A stretch of 64,000 nt of DNA, from positions 1 to 64,000 of the forward strand of contig CAYTGM010000004.1 of assembly GCA_964437365.1 (NCBI GenBank), written 5' to 3'. This stretch comes from CAYTGM01 sp964437365. Lineage in GTDB: Bacteria; Sumerlaeota; Sumerlaeia; SLMS01. Within the stretch, counting starts at the first letter, position 1. The number at the start of each line of letters is the position of its first letter. This document shows, in pieces, positions 17,702 through 25,406 of this stretch. The position numbers and the translations under genes were made by a program. The notes under the pieces were generated by a model, which had not been told where the DNA came from, did no database searches, and worked only from the letters and a program-made list of their open reading frames with translations.

Positions 17702-18883
17702 ATGGCAGGTGAAAAAATACTTATCGCAGATTCCTCTGCAAGCGTTCAGGAGCTCGCCAAAGCTGTTCTCGAAGAACATGGCTACAAACTTGCCACCGCA
17801 AGTAATGGAGTAGCAGCCCTTGCGCACCCAGACCTCGAGAACTTCAGCCTCATCATCCTCGACAGCATGCTCGATGGAATGGACGGACTGGAAACGACAG
17901 CACAAATCCGCACTGATGCCGAAACCTACGGTATTCCTGTCTTGCTTCTATTTCCAGAAGACCAGATCGAGGAAAGAGCCAGCCAGTCTCTCAGAGGAGC
18001 AAACGGCTTTATCGCCAAGCCCTTTAAGCCTAATCACCTTGCTATTAAAGTTAGAGAAATTCTGGAAGAACAACGGCTCAAGAGAGTCTCTGAAGAATAT
18101 CTTGAGAAGTCTGCTGAAGACCACATGCAGTCACTCGCCGAGCAAAAGATCCAGAAGGCAGTCGAGAAGAAGATTCAGATCATCGTTGAACGAGCAATTC
18201 AATCGATTGTCTCAATCATCGACCAGCGAGCAAAACGGGAAGTTGATGCACGCGTCACCGCCTTAACCGCCGAGAAAGAGCAGGAGCTTGTCCGCCTCAC
18301 GGTTCAGGAAGTTGCTCGGTCCATGGTCGAGAAGATGGCTGAGAAAAAAGTCGAAGAGGCAATGGAAGCGATCCTCGTCGATACAACAGAAAAGACCGTC
18401 AAGAGAGCCGCCGATACGATGCTTCCTTCGCTCGTTCGTGAAAGACTCAAAGAGTCAATGGACAGCATGCTCCCGCGTGAAATTCAGACAAAGGTCGATA
18501 AAGCCGCTCAAGAAAAGACGAATGAGTATGGCGAGGCACTGATCAGTGTGCTTCAGTCAGAAGCAAAGAAAACCGTTCCCATGGTTGCCAAGGAGCGTCT
18601 CCCCGAGATCGCCGAAAGACAGGTGGCTAACGCCTGCGAGGAGAAGATTCCGAACCTCGTTAATCAGGAAGCAAGAGGAGCCGTGGCGAATGAACTCGAC
18701 ATGAGAATTCAGCCCATGATCGAGAACGCCTTTAAGAAGATCAAGAACCTGAACTATACCTTCATTGGGATCATCGCCTTTGTCCTGATTGTAAGCTTTG
18801 TTCTGGCCGTCCTCTTTGTACCTCAGTACATTGACAATCGGGTCGATACATACGTCGAAAGAAGGCTGGAACGTCTCCAGTAG
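17702..18883 (+). CDS. Receiver-domain protein with long helical region and C-terminal membrane anchor
   Basis: A 393-residue protein. Residues 1-125 are a response-regulator receiver domain. The phosphoacceptor Asp is in LIILDSMLDGMDGLE (around 54) and the conserved Lys in GFIAKPFKP. The usual acidic pair near the N-terminus is reduced to one Asp (LIADSSASV), so phosphorylation may be altered. Residues 130-345 are a charged helical region with repeated EKKI/EKKV units. One membrane helix (around 350-375, FIGIIAFVLIVSFVLAVLF) is followed by a short basic tail. The domain order puts the receiver in the cytosol, tethered by a tail anchor. Last gene of the MglA block. Confidence 0.75.
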   Translation: MAGEKILIADSSASVQELAKAVLEEHGYKLATASNGVAALAHPDLENFSLIILDSMLDGMDGLETTAQIRTDAETYGIPVLLLFPEDQIEERASQSLRGANGFIAKPFKPNHLAIKVREILEEQRLKRVSEEYLEKSAEDHMQSLAEQKIQKAVEKKIQIIVERAIQSIVSIIDQRAKREVDARVTALTAEKEQELVRLTVQEVARSMVEKMAEKKVEEAMEAILVDTTEKTVKRAADTMLPSLVRERLKESMDSMLPREIQTKVDKAAQEKTNEYGEALISVLQSEAKKTVPMVAKERLPEIAERQVANACEEKIPNLVNQEARGAVANELDMRIQPMIENAFKKIKNLNYTFIGIIAFVLIVSFVLAVLFVPQYIDNRVDTYVERRLERLQ

Positions 18884-19286
18884 AAAAGAATCCTTACTCG
18901 CAAAGAACGAATAAGATCTCCCGCCCCCGCGGATAAAGCACTGCAATGGGGTATGCGTGAGAGCTTTGTCAGTCGTCAATCAACGGCAATAAGCGCAACT
19001 TCTCCTCCGTATTTAATTGCCACAGTTTGCAGACCTGCACCAGGTAGAATGCCAAGAGTACACGGACTGGAAGGGATCATTAATCTAGAGTGATCCTGGC
19101 ACCCGAACTCTCGGGTCGGTGCTGTTGGAAGGCTGGAGCCATTCAATATAGATCGTTATTGCGGTTGGATTTCGCAAATCAATGGATGACAACTCTGACT
19201 GGTTTCGGCTTTGGTGCAGGGGGATATCGGATCAAGCGACTAATAGCAGACCCAGCAATTTCGCCCATCGATTAATCAAACGGAGA
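18884..19286. other. Intergenic region with a possible minus-strand ORF tail
   Basis: No confident gene. On the minus strand a 60-codon open frame (19155 down to the TGA at 18976) ends in a coding-like stretch, GILPGAGLQTVAIKYGGEVA followed by LIAVD. It has no good start and I cannot name it. It may be a gene remnant or chance. A short GC-rich dyad (CACCCGA..TCGGGT) lies near 19100. Confidence 0.25.
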
Positions 19287-19292
19287 ATTCGT

Positions 19293-20351
19293 CTGAAACA
19301 TTCAAAACCTTACATCGTGATTCTAGCGCTGCTTCTTCTGCCCATGATTCGATATACGTGGGCAGATGACTTCCCCCCACAAGATCACGGCGGCAATCAT
19401 CTGATCCTGATGGAAGGCGATCGCATCTGGGGGACCCACACCAATGTTGATTCACTTATCGTGACAGGCTATTTTCGTGTCTTGGACTATGATGGCGTGA
19501 CGACGGATTCAGGCACACTGATCATCAATGCTATTATTATTGAAATCGAAGGGACCATGGATCTTTCAGGTACCGGTTATTCAGGAAGTGGCGGCGGAAG
19601 TGGAAGTGAATACAATGACGGCGAATTTGGCAGTCAGAAATATCCTGTCCATCCAAGACCTGGATGTAACTCAGTTTTTTGCGCAGATGGGCCGGCACCA
19701 GGTTTTTTTTCAGGAACAGATGGAGGATATAATCATCCACATATAAATTCAGATAGTACGACCGACGCGAGCTTGTTCATGGGGTCCGGTGGTGCTTCTG
19801 GTGGAGGTGGAATACCGAGTAACCCTTTCAGAAATCAAGGAGGTGGAGGCGGTGGTGGTGGCGGCGGATGTGGAGGAGGCAAGGTAGCTCTTTTCGCCGA
19901 GCAGGAAATCAGCATCACAGGGTCAATTCTAACAAAAGGCACTACAGGCCAGAATGGTGGGGCGGGGACAGATGGGCGAGGGTGTGTTGGAGGCGCAGGT
20001 ATCACCTGCTTTCGAGGTGATGGAGGAGATGGAGGAGATGCTTGGCCTCCTGGGGAAGGTCTTGGTGGTCCAGGAGGCGGAGGTGGACCAGACCCTGGTG
20101 GTGTTCCTGGCCCCGCCGGCTTTCCAGGTGGTTCAGGAGCCGGTGGTGGGATTCTTCTCAAGTGCGACACACCGGGAGGATTGTCTATAACAGGCCTTCT
20201 GGATGCCCGTGGAGGACGAGATCAGTACACCAACGGTGGCACCGTCAAAATATTCACTCCCGACCCGTTTCAACCCTCCCCCGGGACCATCCACGCCGGT
20301 CGCGTCTATATCGCCACAGGACCCGAAGTCAGTGGCTGGTATCTGTACTGA
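19293..20351 (+). CDS. Exported glycine-rich repeat protein
   Basis: About 352 residues if translation begins near 19293. The first 23 residues look like a signal peptide: LKHSKPY, a hydrophobic core ILALLLLPM, then WADDFPPQ. No ATG sits at the expected place. A CTG (19293) or ATT (19287) follows CGGAG, GTG at 19317 would remove the basic n-region, and ATG at 19182 would add a long arginine-rich leader. The mature part starts with a beta-rich segment (HLILMEGDRIWGTHTNVDSL). It continues into Gly-rich runs (GGGGGGGGGGCGGG, GDGGDGGDAWPPGEGLGGPG) with ISITGSILTKGT and LSITGLLDARGG units. The pattern resembles secreted, parallel-beta or filament-like surface proteins. Function unknown. Confidence 0.6.
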   Translation: MKHSKPYIVILALLLLPMIRYTWADDFPPQDHGGNHLILMEGDRIWGTHTNVDSLIVTGYFRVLDYDGVTTDSGTLIINAIIIEIEGTMDLSGTGYSGSGGGSGSEYNDGEFGSQKYPVHPRPGCNSVFCADGPAPGFFSGTDGGYNHPHINSDSTTDASLFMGSGGASGGGGIPSNPFRNQGGGGGGGGGGCGGGKVALFAEQEISITGSILTKGTTGQNGGAGTDGRGCVGGAGITCFRGDGGDGGDAWPPGEGLGGPGGGGGPDPGGVPGPAGFPGGSGAGGGILLKCDTPGGLSITGLLDARGGRDQYTNGGTVKIFTPDPFQPSPGTIHAGRVYIATGPEVSGWYLY

Positions 20352-20594
20352 ACCAGATCAATGGCTATACTGAAGATTTAACAAGTCCGACATCACAATA
20401 CATTGAACTGAACCCCCTTCTATTAATAAGTACTCCCGCAGAGAGAGTGCGTATGATCAGGTACTGACATCCGAAACCTTCATCGTTTCCAGTTGCATCA
20501 CTTCTCATAGAAACTGATCGGCAACCTTGTCGATGATTCTCTATCGCCGATTTAGAGTGAACTGAAGATGTATATATTGATCTCATGGGTGTCG

Positions 20595-20622
20595 TTCTCC
20601 GCGCCTCTGCACCTCCGCGCGA
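20595..20622 (-). repeat. Inverted copy of a GCG(C/G)AGAGG-type short repeat
   Basis: The stretch CTCCGCGCCTCTGCACCTCC and its flanks are the reverse complement of the GCGCGGAGG..GCGCAGAG motif that opens both copies of the downstream tandem duplication at 20731 and 21094. Such short purine-rich tandem units recur in some bacterial genomes. The function is unknown. Confidence 0.5.
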
Positions 20623-20730
20623 TGCGTAACGCCAGTGATAGTATTTCTTTGAGTTTAGATTCACGAAATGTTTGGACAGGTAGTTCTAGCGTCTTTAATT
20701 ACACTTCTTATGAGATTGGAAGAGATATAC

Positions 20731-21093
20731 TCGCGCAGAGGCGCTGAGGCGCAGAGAAATTCAGATATATGCGTTCTCTTCTATAAACCATCCATTTCAT
20801 TAAGGCATGGTTCTGTTCAGAGAGCAATAGTGTATCACGAAGAGAAAAATAATAACTCTTATCTTTCGAACAGCTTGTTCGTCGTAGATTTACAATTAGA
20901 GGCAGGAAAAGCTTAAACATGGACATGAACTCTGCATCCTGTTCGATCTCATCCGAGCGAAGCGAGGCTTTACCGTAGGCCTCAGGTTTTGAACCTGAGG
21001 TTAGATATACACAGAGTATATGAAACCGTTTCAACGGTTTCCTCAAGCCTCAATACCATCCATTGAAACTGTTCGTCCGGTTTTCTTATGATA
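20731..21093 (+). repeat. 363-bp tandem repeat, copy A
   Basis: First copy of a near-identical direct repeat with period 363 bp. It starts TCGCGCAGAGGCGCTGAGGC. Inside are two palindromes: CCTCAGG-TTTT-GAACCTGAGG around 20980-21000 and GAAACCGTTTCAACGGTTTC at 21022-21041. Minus-strand open frames cross the unit, but copy B has frame-breaking indels, so it is not protein-coding. Confidence 0.85.
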
Positions 21094-21453
21094 TCGCGCG
21101 GAGGCGCTGAGGCGCAGAGAAAATGAGACATATGCGTTCTCTTCTATAAACCATCCATTTCATTAAGGCATGGTTCTGTTCAGGAGCAATAGTGTATCAC
21201 GAAGAGAAAAATAATAGCTCTTATCTTTCGAACAGCTTGTTCGTCGTAGATTTACGATTAGAGGCAGGAAAAGCTTAAACATGGTCATGAACTCTGCATC
21301 CTTTTCGATCTCATCCGAGCAAAGCGAGGCACTACCGTAGGCCTCAGGTTTGAACCTGAGGTTAGATATACACAGAAGAAACGAAACCGTTTCAACGGTT
21401 TCCTGAATTCTCAATACCATCCATTGAAAATGTTCATCCGCTCTTCTTATGTC
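21094..21453 (+). repeat. 363-bp tandem repeat, copy B
   Basis: Second copy, differing from copy A by scattered substitutions and a few 1-3 bp indels. Both internal palindromes are kept (CCTCAGGTTTGAACCTGAGG and GAAACCGTTTCAACGGTTTC). A third, partial unit (GATTCGGAGGCGCAGAG) follows at about 21467-21483, as if the array had been longer. Confidence 0.85.
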
Positions 21454-21536
21454 ATCTCATAGAGAGATTCGGAGGCGCAGAGTGATTTCATGATGAGGCG
21501 ATTGTGACAAATCCGAGGCTCAGACCATGCTCGCTC

Positions 21537-21601
21537 GATGCTCGGACCATGCTCGGACCATCGCCATCGACTGAGCTTGGTCTGATCGTGGTCCGAGCAT
21601 C
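21537..21601. repeat. Inverted repeat with short direct repeats
   Basis: A perfect 13-bp inverted repeat (21537-21549 and 21589-21601, GATGCTCGGACCA / TGGTCCGAGCATC) encloses 39 bp. The left arm is followed by a second ATGCTCGGACCAT copy and preceded by a degenerate one. It could form a cruciform or bind a dimeric protein. No gene is close. The rest of 21602-22158 holds short open frames of no evident coding value. Confidence 0.6.
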
Positions 21602-22158
21602 ATCCTTTACCGGGAGTCGGCGCAGGTTGTCACTACATGGGGACCAAAAAACCTCTTTCGATTGATTGCGATCGCATTGATGTGGTCACAAAAAGTCCAC
21701 TCGCCTCATTTCTAGAGGCGTTCTTCATTGAGCCTCTCTCGCACGAAGACGCTCACACCGAAAAGCCCATTTCGAAAGTCGGCTGGTTCACGACAGAGAA
21801 AGATCCTCACGCCAGGACTGAGTGTCATCATCGCTGAAAGAACTCACGAACAAGAGATCGTCGTGTTAAGTCTGGAGAGATCCCTCCCTGGGACCACCCG
21901 ATCTCCTGATCGGCATAATAGATTCCATAAAGAATAAATTCGGATGAACAGCGAGCTATGAGGAACGACGATAGCGTCCAGAATGCTTCGCGCCAGAACT
22001 CGGTGCCTTTGCTTCTGTTGGCCATCGTGATAATCTCCAATGAAAGAGTAGAAAACACCGGAGATAGACAACAGCTTGACCACACGTCAACAACTAACGA
22101 ATGGTAATGAAACGACGCGTACGCTAGTACTAGGTGTTCTATCAATAGAAGCCGTGCA

Positions 22159-22878
22159 TTACTTAAAGTTCAGCCGGCTAGTCTCCAGTACCAAGTCTTT
22201 TTCTGCCGAAACAAACATGAAGAATATGTCATCGGGAAGTGATAATTCATAATAGCAAGTATTGAATTCTAGATCCATAGAATCCCCATTCGAATCTATA
22301 AAGGAACTCAGAGTAATTCTCTGTCCATCATCAGTAACTGTATAATTCTGTTTATTAATAAGCCTCTTTTTATCCTCACTCGAGAATTGAGAATACTTCC
22401 CATCCAAATCGAACGATAGAATGTTGCTCGCTTTGTGTTTTCCTGTATATTCTACCCCTACTTGTACACCCATTTGAACCTGTAATGACTGAAAAAAAAT
22501 GTCTTTGTCTATTTCATGCTTCTTGTATACAACGAATTCTGATTCTTCCTCATTCATCATGACTATTCTTTTAGGGGATTTTGTGATTACTCCAACAGGA
22601 GTGCTGTAAGTAATTCTTTCTTTGAAAAAAGGACAATAGATTCCTCGAAGCCGGAATAGGTTGTTATTGCTAATATCGTAAGTGCCATAATTCAGGATAC
22701 TTCGGTTACTATCAAGCTGGAAGAAGTATCCATTTTCTAATAGCACTAGCTGATAGTCATAGTCGTTTCGATTAGAAACCTTATATATTTCCAGTGTGGA
22801 TACTTTGCTCTTCCCACAAGAGTGAAGAATCAATGTAAATACGAACAAGAGACTTATGAATACTAACCTGATTTTCAT
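22159..22878 (-). CDS. Lipoprotein, unknown function
   Basis: About 239 residues. The N-terminus is a lipoprotein signal: MKIRLVFISLLFVFTL then a lipobox ILHSC with Cys near residue 19. The mature part is mixed alpha/beta with many charged residues (for example EIYKVSNRNDYDYQLVLLEN). It looks AT-richer than its neighbours, which may point to recent acquisition. I used ATG at 22878; a TTG at 22887 with AAGG 4 nt upstream is possible. It stands alone between the repeat island and the EutN unit. No family was recognised. Confidence 0.65.
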   Translation of the reverse strand: MKIRLVFISLLFVFTLILHSCGKSKVSTLEIYKVSNRNDYDYQLVLLENGYFFQLDSNRSILNYGTYDISNNNLFRLRGIYCPFFKERITYSTPVGVITKSPKRIVMMNEEESEFVVYKKHEIDKDIFFQSLQVQMGVQVGVEYTGKHKASNILSFDLDGKYSQFSSEDKKRLINKQNYTVTDDGQRITLSSFIDSNGDSMDLEFNTCYYELSLPDDIFFMFVSAEKDLVLETSRLNFK

Positions 22879-22887
22879 ATTGGCCAA

Positions 22888-23527
22888 GCTACCTTTAAAT
22901 TTTGGTCCTATAGTAGATACTGATTACTTACTTTCCAGTTAAATGACATTCATGAACTCAATTATGGTATGTGTTCACTAAAGTAGACTTCCTGCCAATT
23001 GTTCGACATCGGTCCCGTACCAAGAGGTCGATTAGCTAAGAAACTCTGTAAAGTAATCATCATCCCACTACCATCGTCCTTCATGGGCAAGAGAGATCCG
23101 TGTGATCTCTTTGATGAGAGCGAGATTTGAAGTCGTTTGTTCTTCGTGGTTTATTCGGAGACGGGGGTGTTGGGCTTCCAGTGATCCCGTATATAATAGA
23201 ACGGGTATATCTCGTTTCTTGAAGCAGAAGCGATCAAGGTCCGGTAAGTCGTGGTCATATCGGCTGCGGCATCATGTAAGCCCCAACGTGGCACCGCTTT
23301 GACTGTGATTGCCTGAAGCTGAAGGGTCCACACTCGCTCACCATCTATTCGGACATTAATTGTGGCAACCACTCTGGCAAAACATTTTTCAAGGAACGAT
23401 GCCCATACCGACCCTCGCTGTCGCCGATTCCGAATCGGGTGGGGCTGGAGTATAAAGAAGAGGGCTGGAGATTATGCTTAAGAACCACAGCCTTGAATTG
23501 AACACCGCCCTGCCCTTCAAGAGTCCC
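22888..23527. other. Intergenic region without a supportable gene
   Basis: About 640 bp between the lipoprotein and the EutN gene. Two opposing short frames overlap at 23102-23372 (a plus-strand one with WFIRRRGCW, a minus-strand one ending HWKPNTPVSE). Neither has a Shine-Dalgarno or a recognisable domain. A GC dyad (CGATTCCGAATCG) lies near 23425. The stretch may be decayed sequence. Confidence 0.3.
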
Positions 23528-23815
23528 TTACTTCCGATAGACGATTTTACCTTCTATTTCGACAGTGTCGACAATAGCCATGATCGAAGCGTCGACTGGC
23601 TTATTGTGCGTTCGAGCAACCATTCTGGCAGATGAACCTGTTACGACAAGGACGTATTCTCCCATTCCGGCTCCGATCCCATCGGCAGCGACCGTGAACG
23701 CTGAAAGGTCCTCAAGATCTTTACCGCTGTGCTGAACGACAAGTAACTTCATACCTTCAAGGTTCTGGTCTTTGGAAGTTGCTGTAACTGTTCCAACAAT
23801 ACGGCCTAAGATCAC
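23528..23815 (-). CDS. EutN/CcmL-type microcompartment vertex protein (BMC-P)
   Basis: A 95-residue protein with the EutN/CcmL pentamer signature. It starts MILGRIVGTVTATSKDQNLE, continues GMKLLVVQ and AADGIGAGMGEYVLVVTGSSAR, and ends DASIMAIVDTVEIEGKIVYRK. These proteins cap the twelve vertices of bacterial microcompartment shells. No hexameric BMC-H or trimeric BMC-T shell gene, and no encapsulated enzyme, occurs anywhere in the window. Instead it is the last gene of a unit with a methyltransferase and a beta-sandwich protein (57-bp gap). It may serve a shell encoded elsewhere, or act as a free pentamer. Confidence 0.92.
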   Translation of the reverse strand: MILGRIVGTVTATSKDQNLEGMKLLVVQHSGKDLEDLSAFTVAADGIGAGMGEYVLVVTGSSARMVARTHNKPVDASIMAIVDTVEIEGKIVYRK

Positions 23816-23872
23816 TTTGTATGCTCTCTTTTCTGAGTGAGTTTATTCATCTATCTTATTCTCAAGGTCATA

Positions 23873-24313
23873 CTAGTCAAGCCAGGCAGAATTGAGGAAC
23901 CAACCTAGCTTTCTCGCATCACCATTGTGCAGGTGTTCATCTGGAATGATCACTTTATCAATGTATAGATGAACGCGGTATGCTGAAGCTGGTTGTTCGG
24001 GAAGAGGGTAGGTTCTGAGGACCCATGAATTCACGCTCAGGGGTAATTCATACTTTCTCCGGTTAATGATCACGTACCCACGCATACTCTTTTCATCATG
24101 AAGGTCAACGGGTCCAGAGATGATCAAGTTCAGAAATTGGGCGTCTTCTGGGTTTGCCAGCATGAAAACGGCATCATTCGAGGAGGCTCGATAGGACAAT
24201 CCTGATCGCTCGTCCACTTCTCGTTCATGCCAGCCACGGTCGAGCTGGTGCTCTCCACTTTGGCCGATCAGAATCGCCGGTGATTTGACTCTATCCAGAT
24301 CTTTATCGTTCAT
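23873..24313 (-). CDS. Beta-sandwich accessory protein coupled to a methyltransferase
   Basis: 146 residues from the ATG at 24313, which overlaps the end of the upstream methyltransferase gene by 11 bp; this implies translational coupling. The C-terminal part has strands FLNLIISGPVDL, RGYVIINRRKYELPL and SAYRVHLYIDKVIIPDEHL, then GDARKLGWFLNSAWL. The IIPDEH...DxRxLGW pattern is the end motif of jelly-roll domains often fused to glycosyltransferases and methyltransferases that build surface glycans. Another window gene (47749-49323) appears to have a related domain fused to its own methyltransferase. Likely substrate-binding or scaffold function; this is inference. Confidence 0.6.
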   Translation of the reverse strand: MNDKDLDRVKSPAILIGQSGEHQLDRGWHEREVDERSGLSYRASSNDAVFMLANPEDAQFLNLIISGPVDLHDEKSMRGYVIINRRKYELPLSVNSWVLRTYPLPEQPASAYRVHLYIDKVIIPDEHLHNGDARKLGWFLNSAWLD

Positions 24314-25322
24314 CTTTTTGAAACATCTTGATAATCTTGATTGCTGAATTGGAGACACGTGAAGCTGTCGAAGAAATGGGCTGAGAGTTCTCCACTTGAA
24401 CCCCCTTTAATCGTGCGATTTCTTCTTCCTGCATCGCGATGACTTCCTTCAAGCGTCCTTCTATTGAACCCTTCAATGCTCCGGGCCCTGCTGTCTCCTG
24501 GACCTTGGCTTCTGCAAGAGTCTCCAGCATACGACAGTAGAAGCGGGCTAATTCAATGGTACTTTTTCCAGCTTCTGCTGATGGCAATATACCGCCCTTA
24601 AAGTTAACGGGTTTTCCATTTTTTCGCGCAACAAGCAAGTACCTGTAGGGAACATCGCTGACAGAAGGAGTTGGTATATCTGCAAGCTGCCTGTCGAAGG
24701 CGCTCCAGGCCTTGTCGAGCTGTCCCTCGAGTTTCCTCATCATAGACATGGCCTGCCATGACATCCACGCAAGCAGATCGTAGGACTTCTCTATCTGAAT
24801 CAGAGGGCAGCTGCCCGGCCACCGGGACATGATTTCATCCAGCCTGGGTAAGACATTCTCTACATGTTCATGAAGCCAGGGGTGAGGTACTCGAAAAACC
24901 TTTTCGTGAGTTGCATCGAGAAGCGTTTCAATGGCCACCGTTGCTGGATGGTGAAAAGGGGCTGCGAGGATAACGGTGTGAGAGCTGACACGGCAGAGCT
25001 CGTTGATGAAACTCAGTCTGTCGATCTGAGGGATATGTTCAAGTGTATCGATCGAGGTGACGACTTCGAATTCATTGTCTTCGAAGGGAAGTTTTGCACC
25101 AGAAGCGCTCACATAGTTCGGAAGCTTTTCTTCGACCTTGTCTACCGTGGTTGCTTTCCATCTGGGAAAGGCTCCAACAAATTCTCTGGCGAAGGTACCT
25201 GGGTAACCTCCGACATCCAACAGGCGGGGTTCTTCTGAAAGATCCTGACTGTGGATTCGAATCAGTTTGGAAACGGTTCGAAATCTTTGTGCGGTATCGG
25301 CTGACAGCCTACTGAAATCCAA
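24303..25322 (-). CDS. SAM-dependent methyltransferase (type 11)
   Basis: A 339-residue protein. Motif I of class I methyltransferases is PRLLDVGGYPGTFAREF (around 33). The acidic end of beta-2 is in TTVDKVEEKLP, and motif IV is EFEVVTSIDTLEHIPQ (around 82). The HTVILAAPFHHPA strand follows. The C-terminal 120 residues are helical and end in a coiled-coil-like stretch (LKEVIAMQEEEIARLKG), often seen in glycan-modifying methyltransferases that work with long-chain polysaccharide. It is translationally coupled to the downstream beta-sandwich protein, and the EutN gene closes the unit. Substrate unknown; a surface sugar is likely. Confidence 0.85.
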   Translation of the reverse strand: MDFSRLSADTAQRFRTVSKLIRIHSQDLSEEPRLLDVGGYPGTFAREFVGAFPRWKATTVDKVEEKLPNYVSASGAKLPFEDNEFEVVTSIDTLEHIPQIDRLSFINELCRVSSHTVILAAPFHHPATVAIETLLDATHEKVFRVPHPWLHEHVENVLPRLDEIMSRWPGSCPLIQIEKSYDLLAWMSWQAMSMMRKLEGQLDKAWSAFDRQLADIPTPSVSDVPYRYLLVARKNGKPVNFKGGILPSAEAGKSTIELARFYCRMLETLAEAKVQETAGPGALKGSIEGRLKEVIAMQEEEIARLKGVQVENSQPISSTASRVSNSAIKIIKMFQKDER

Positions 25323-25406
25323 TATGCTTGCCTTTTTGCTGAGGGGTCTCGGGTTGCGTACTGATCACTCTATAGAAAGACCAGATGGAATGATTCTGGT
25401 CAAGCC

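Noticed and set aside
19835..20170. Proline-rich minus-strand protein
   Set aside because: It is the antisense of the glycine-rich coding sequence; the Pro runs follow from Gly codons.
20708..21420. Minus-strand proteins across the tandem repeats
   Set aside because: The two copies have frame-breaking indels relative to each other and no start signals, so a protein is not preserved.
20731..21453. CRISPR array
   Set aside because: The repeat unit is 363 bp with only two copies and no spacer pattern.
21637..22145. Small genes in the region after the inverted repeat
   Set aside because: Short overlapping frames on both strands, no Shine-Dalgarno, no domain and no periodic codon pattern.
23102..23372. 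Small genes on either strand
   Set aside because: Opposing frames without start signals or domains; kept as intergenic.
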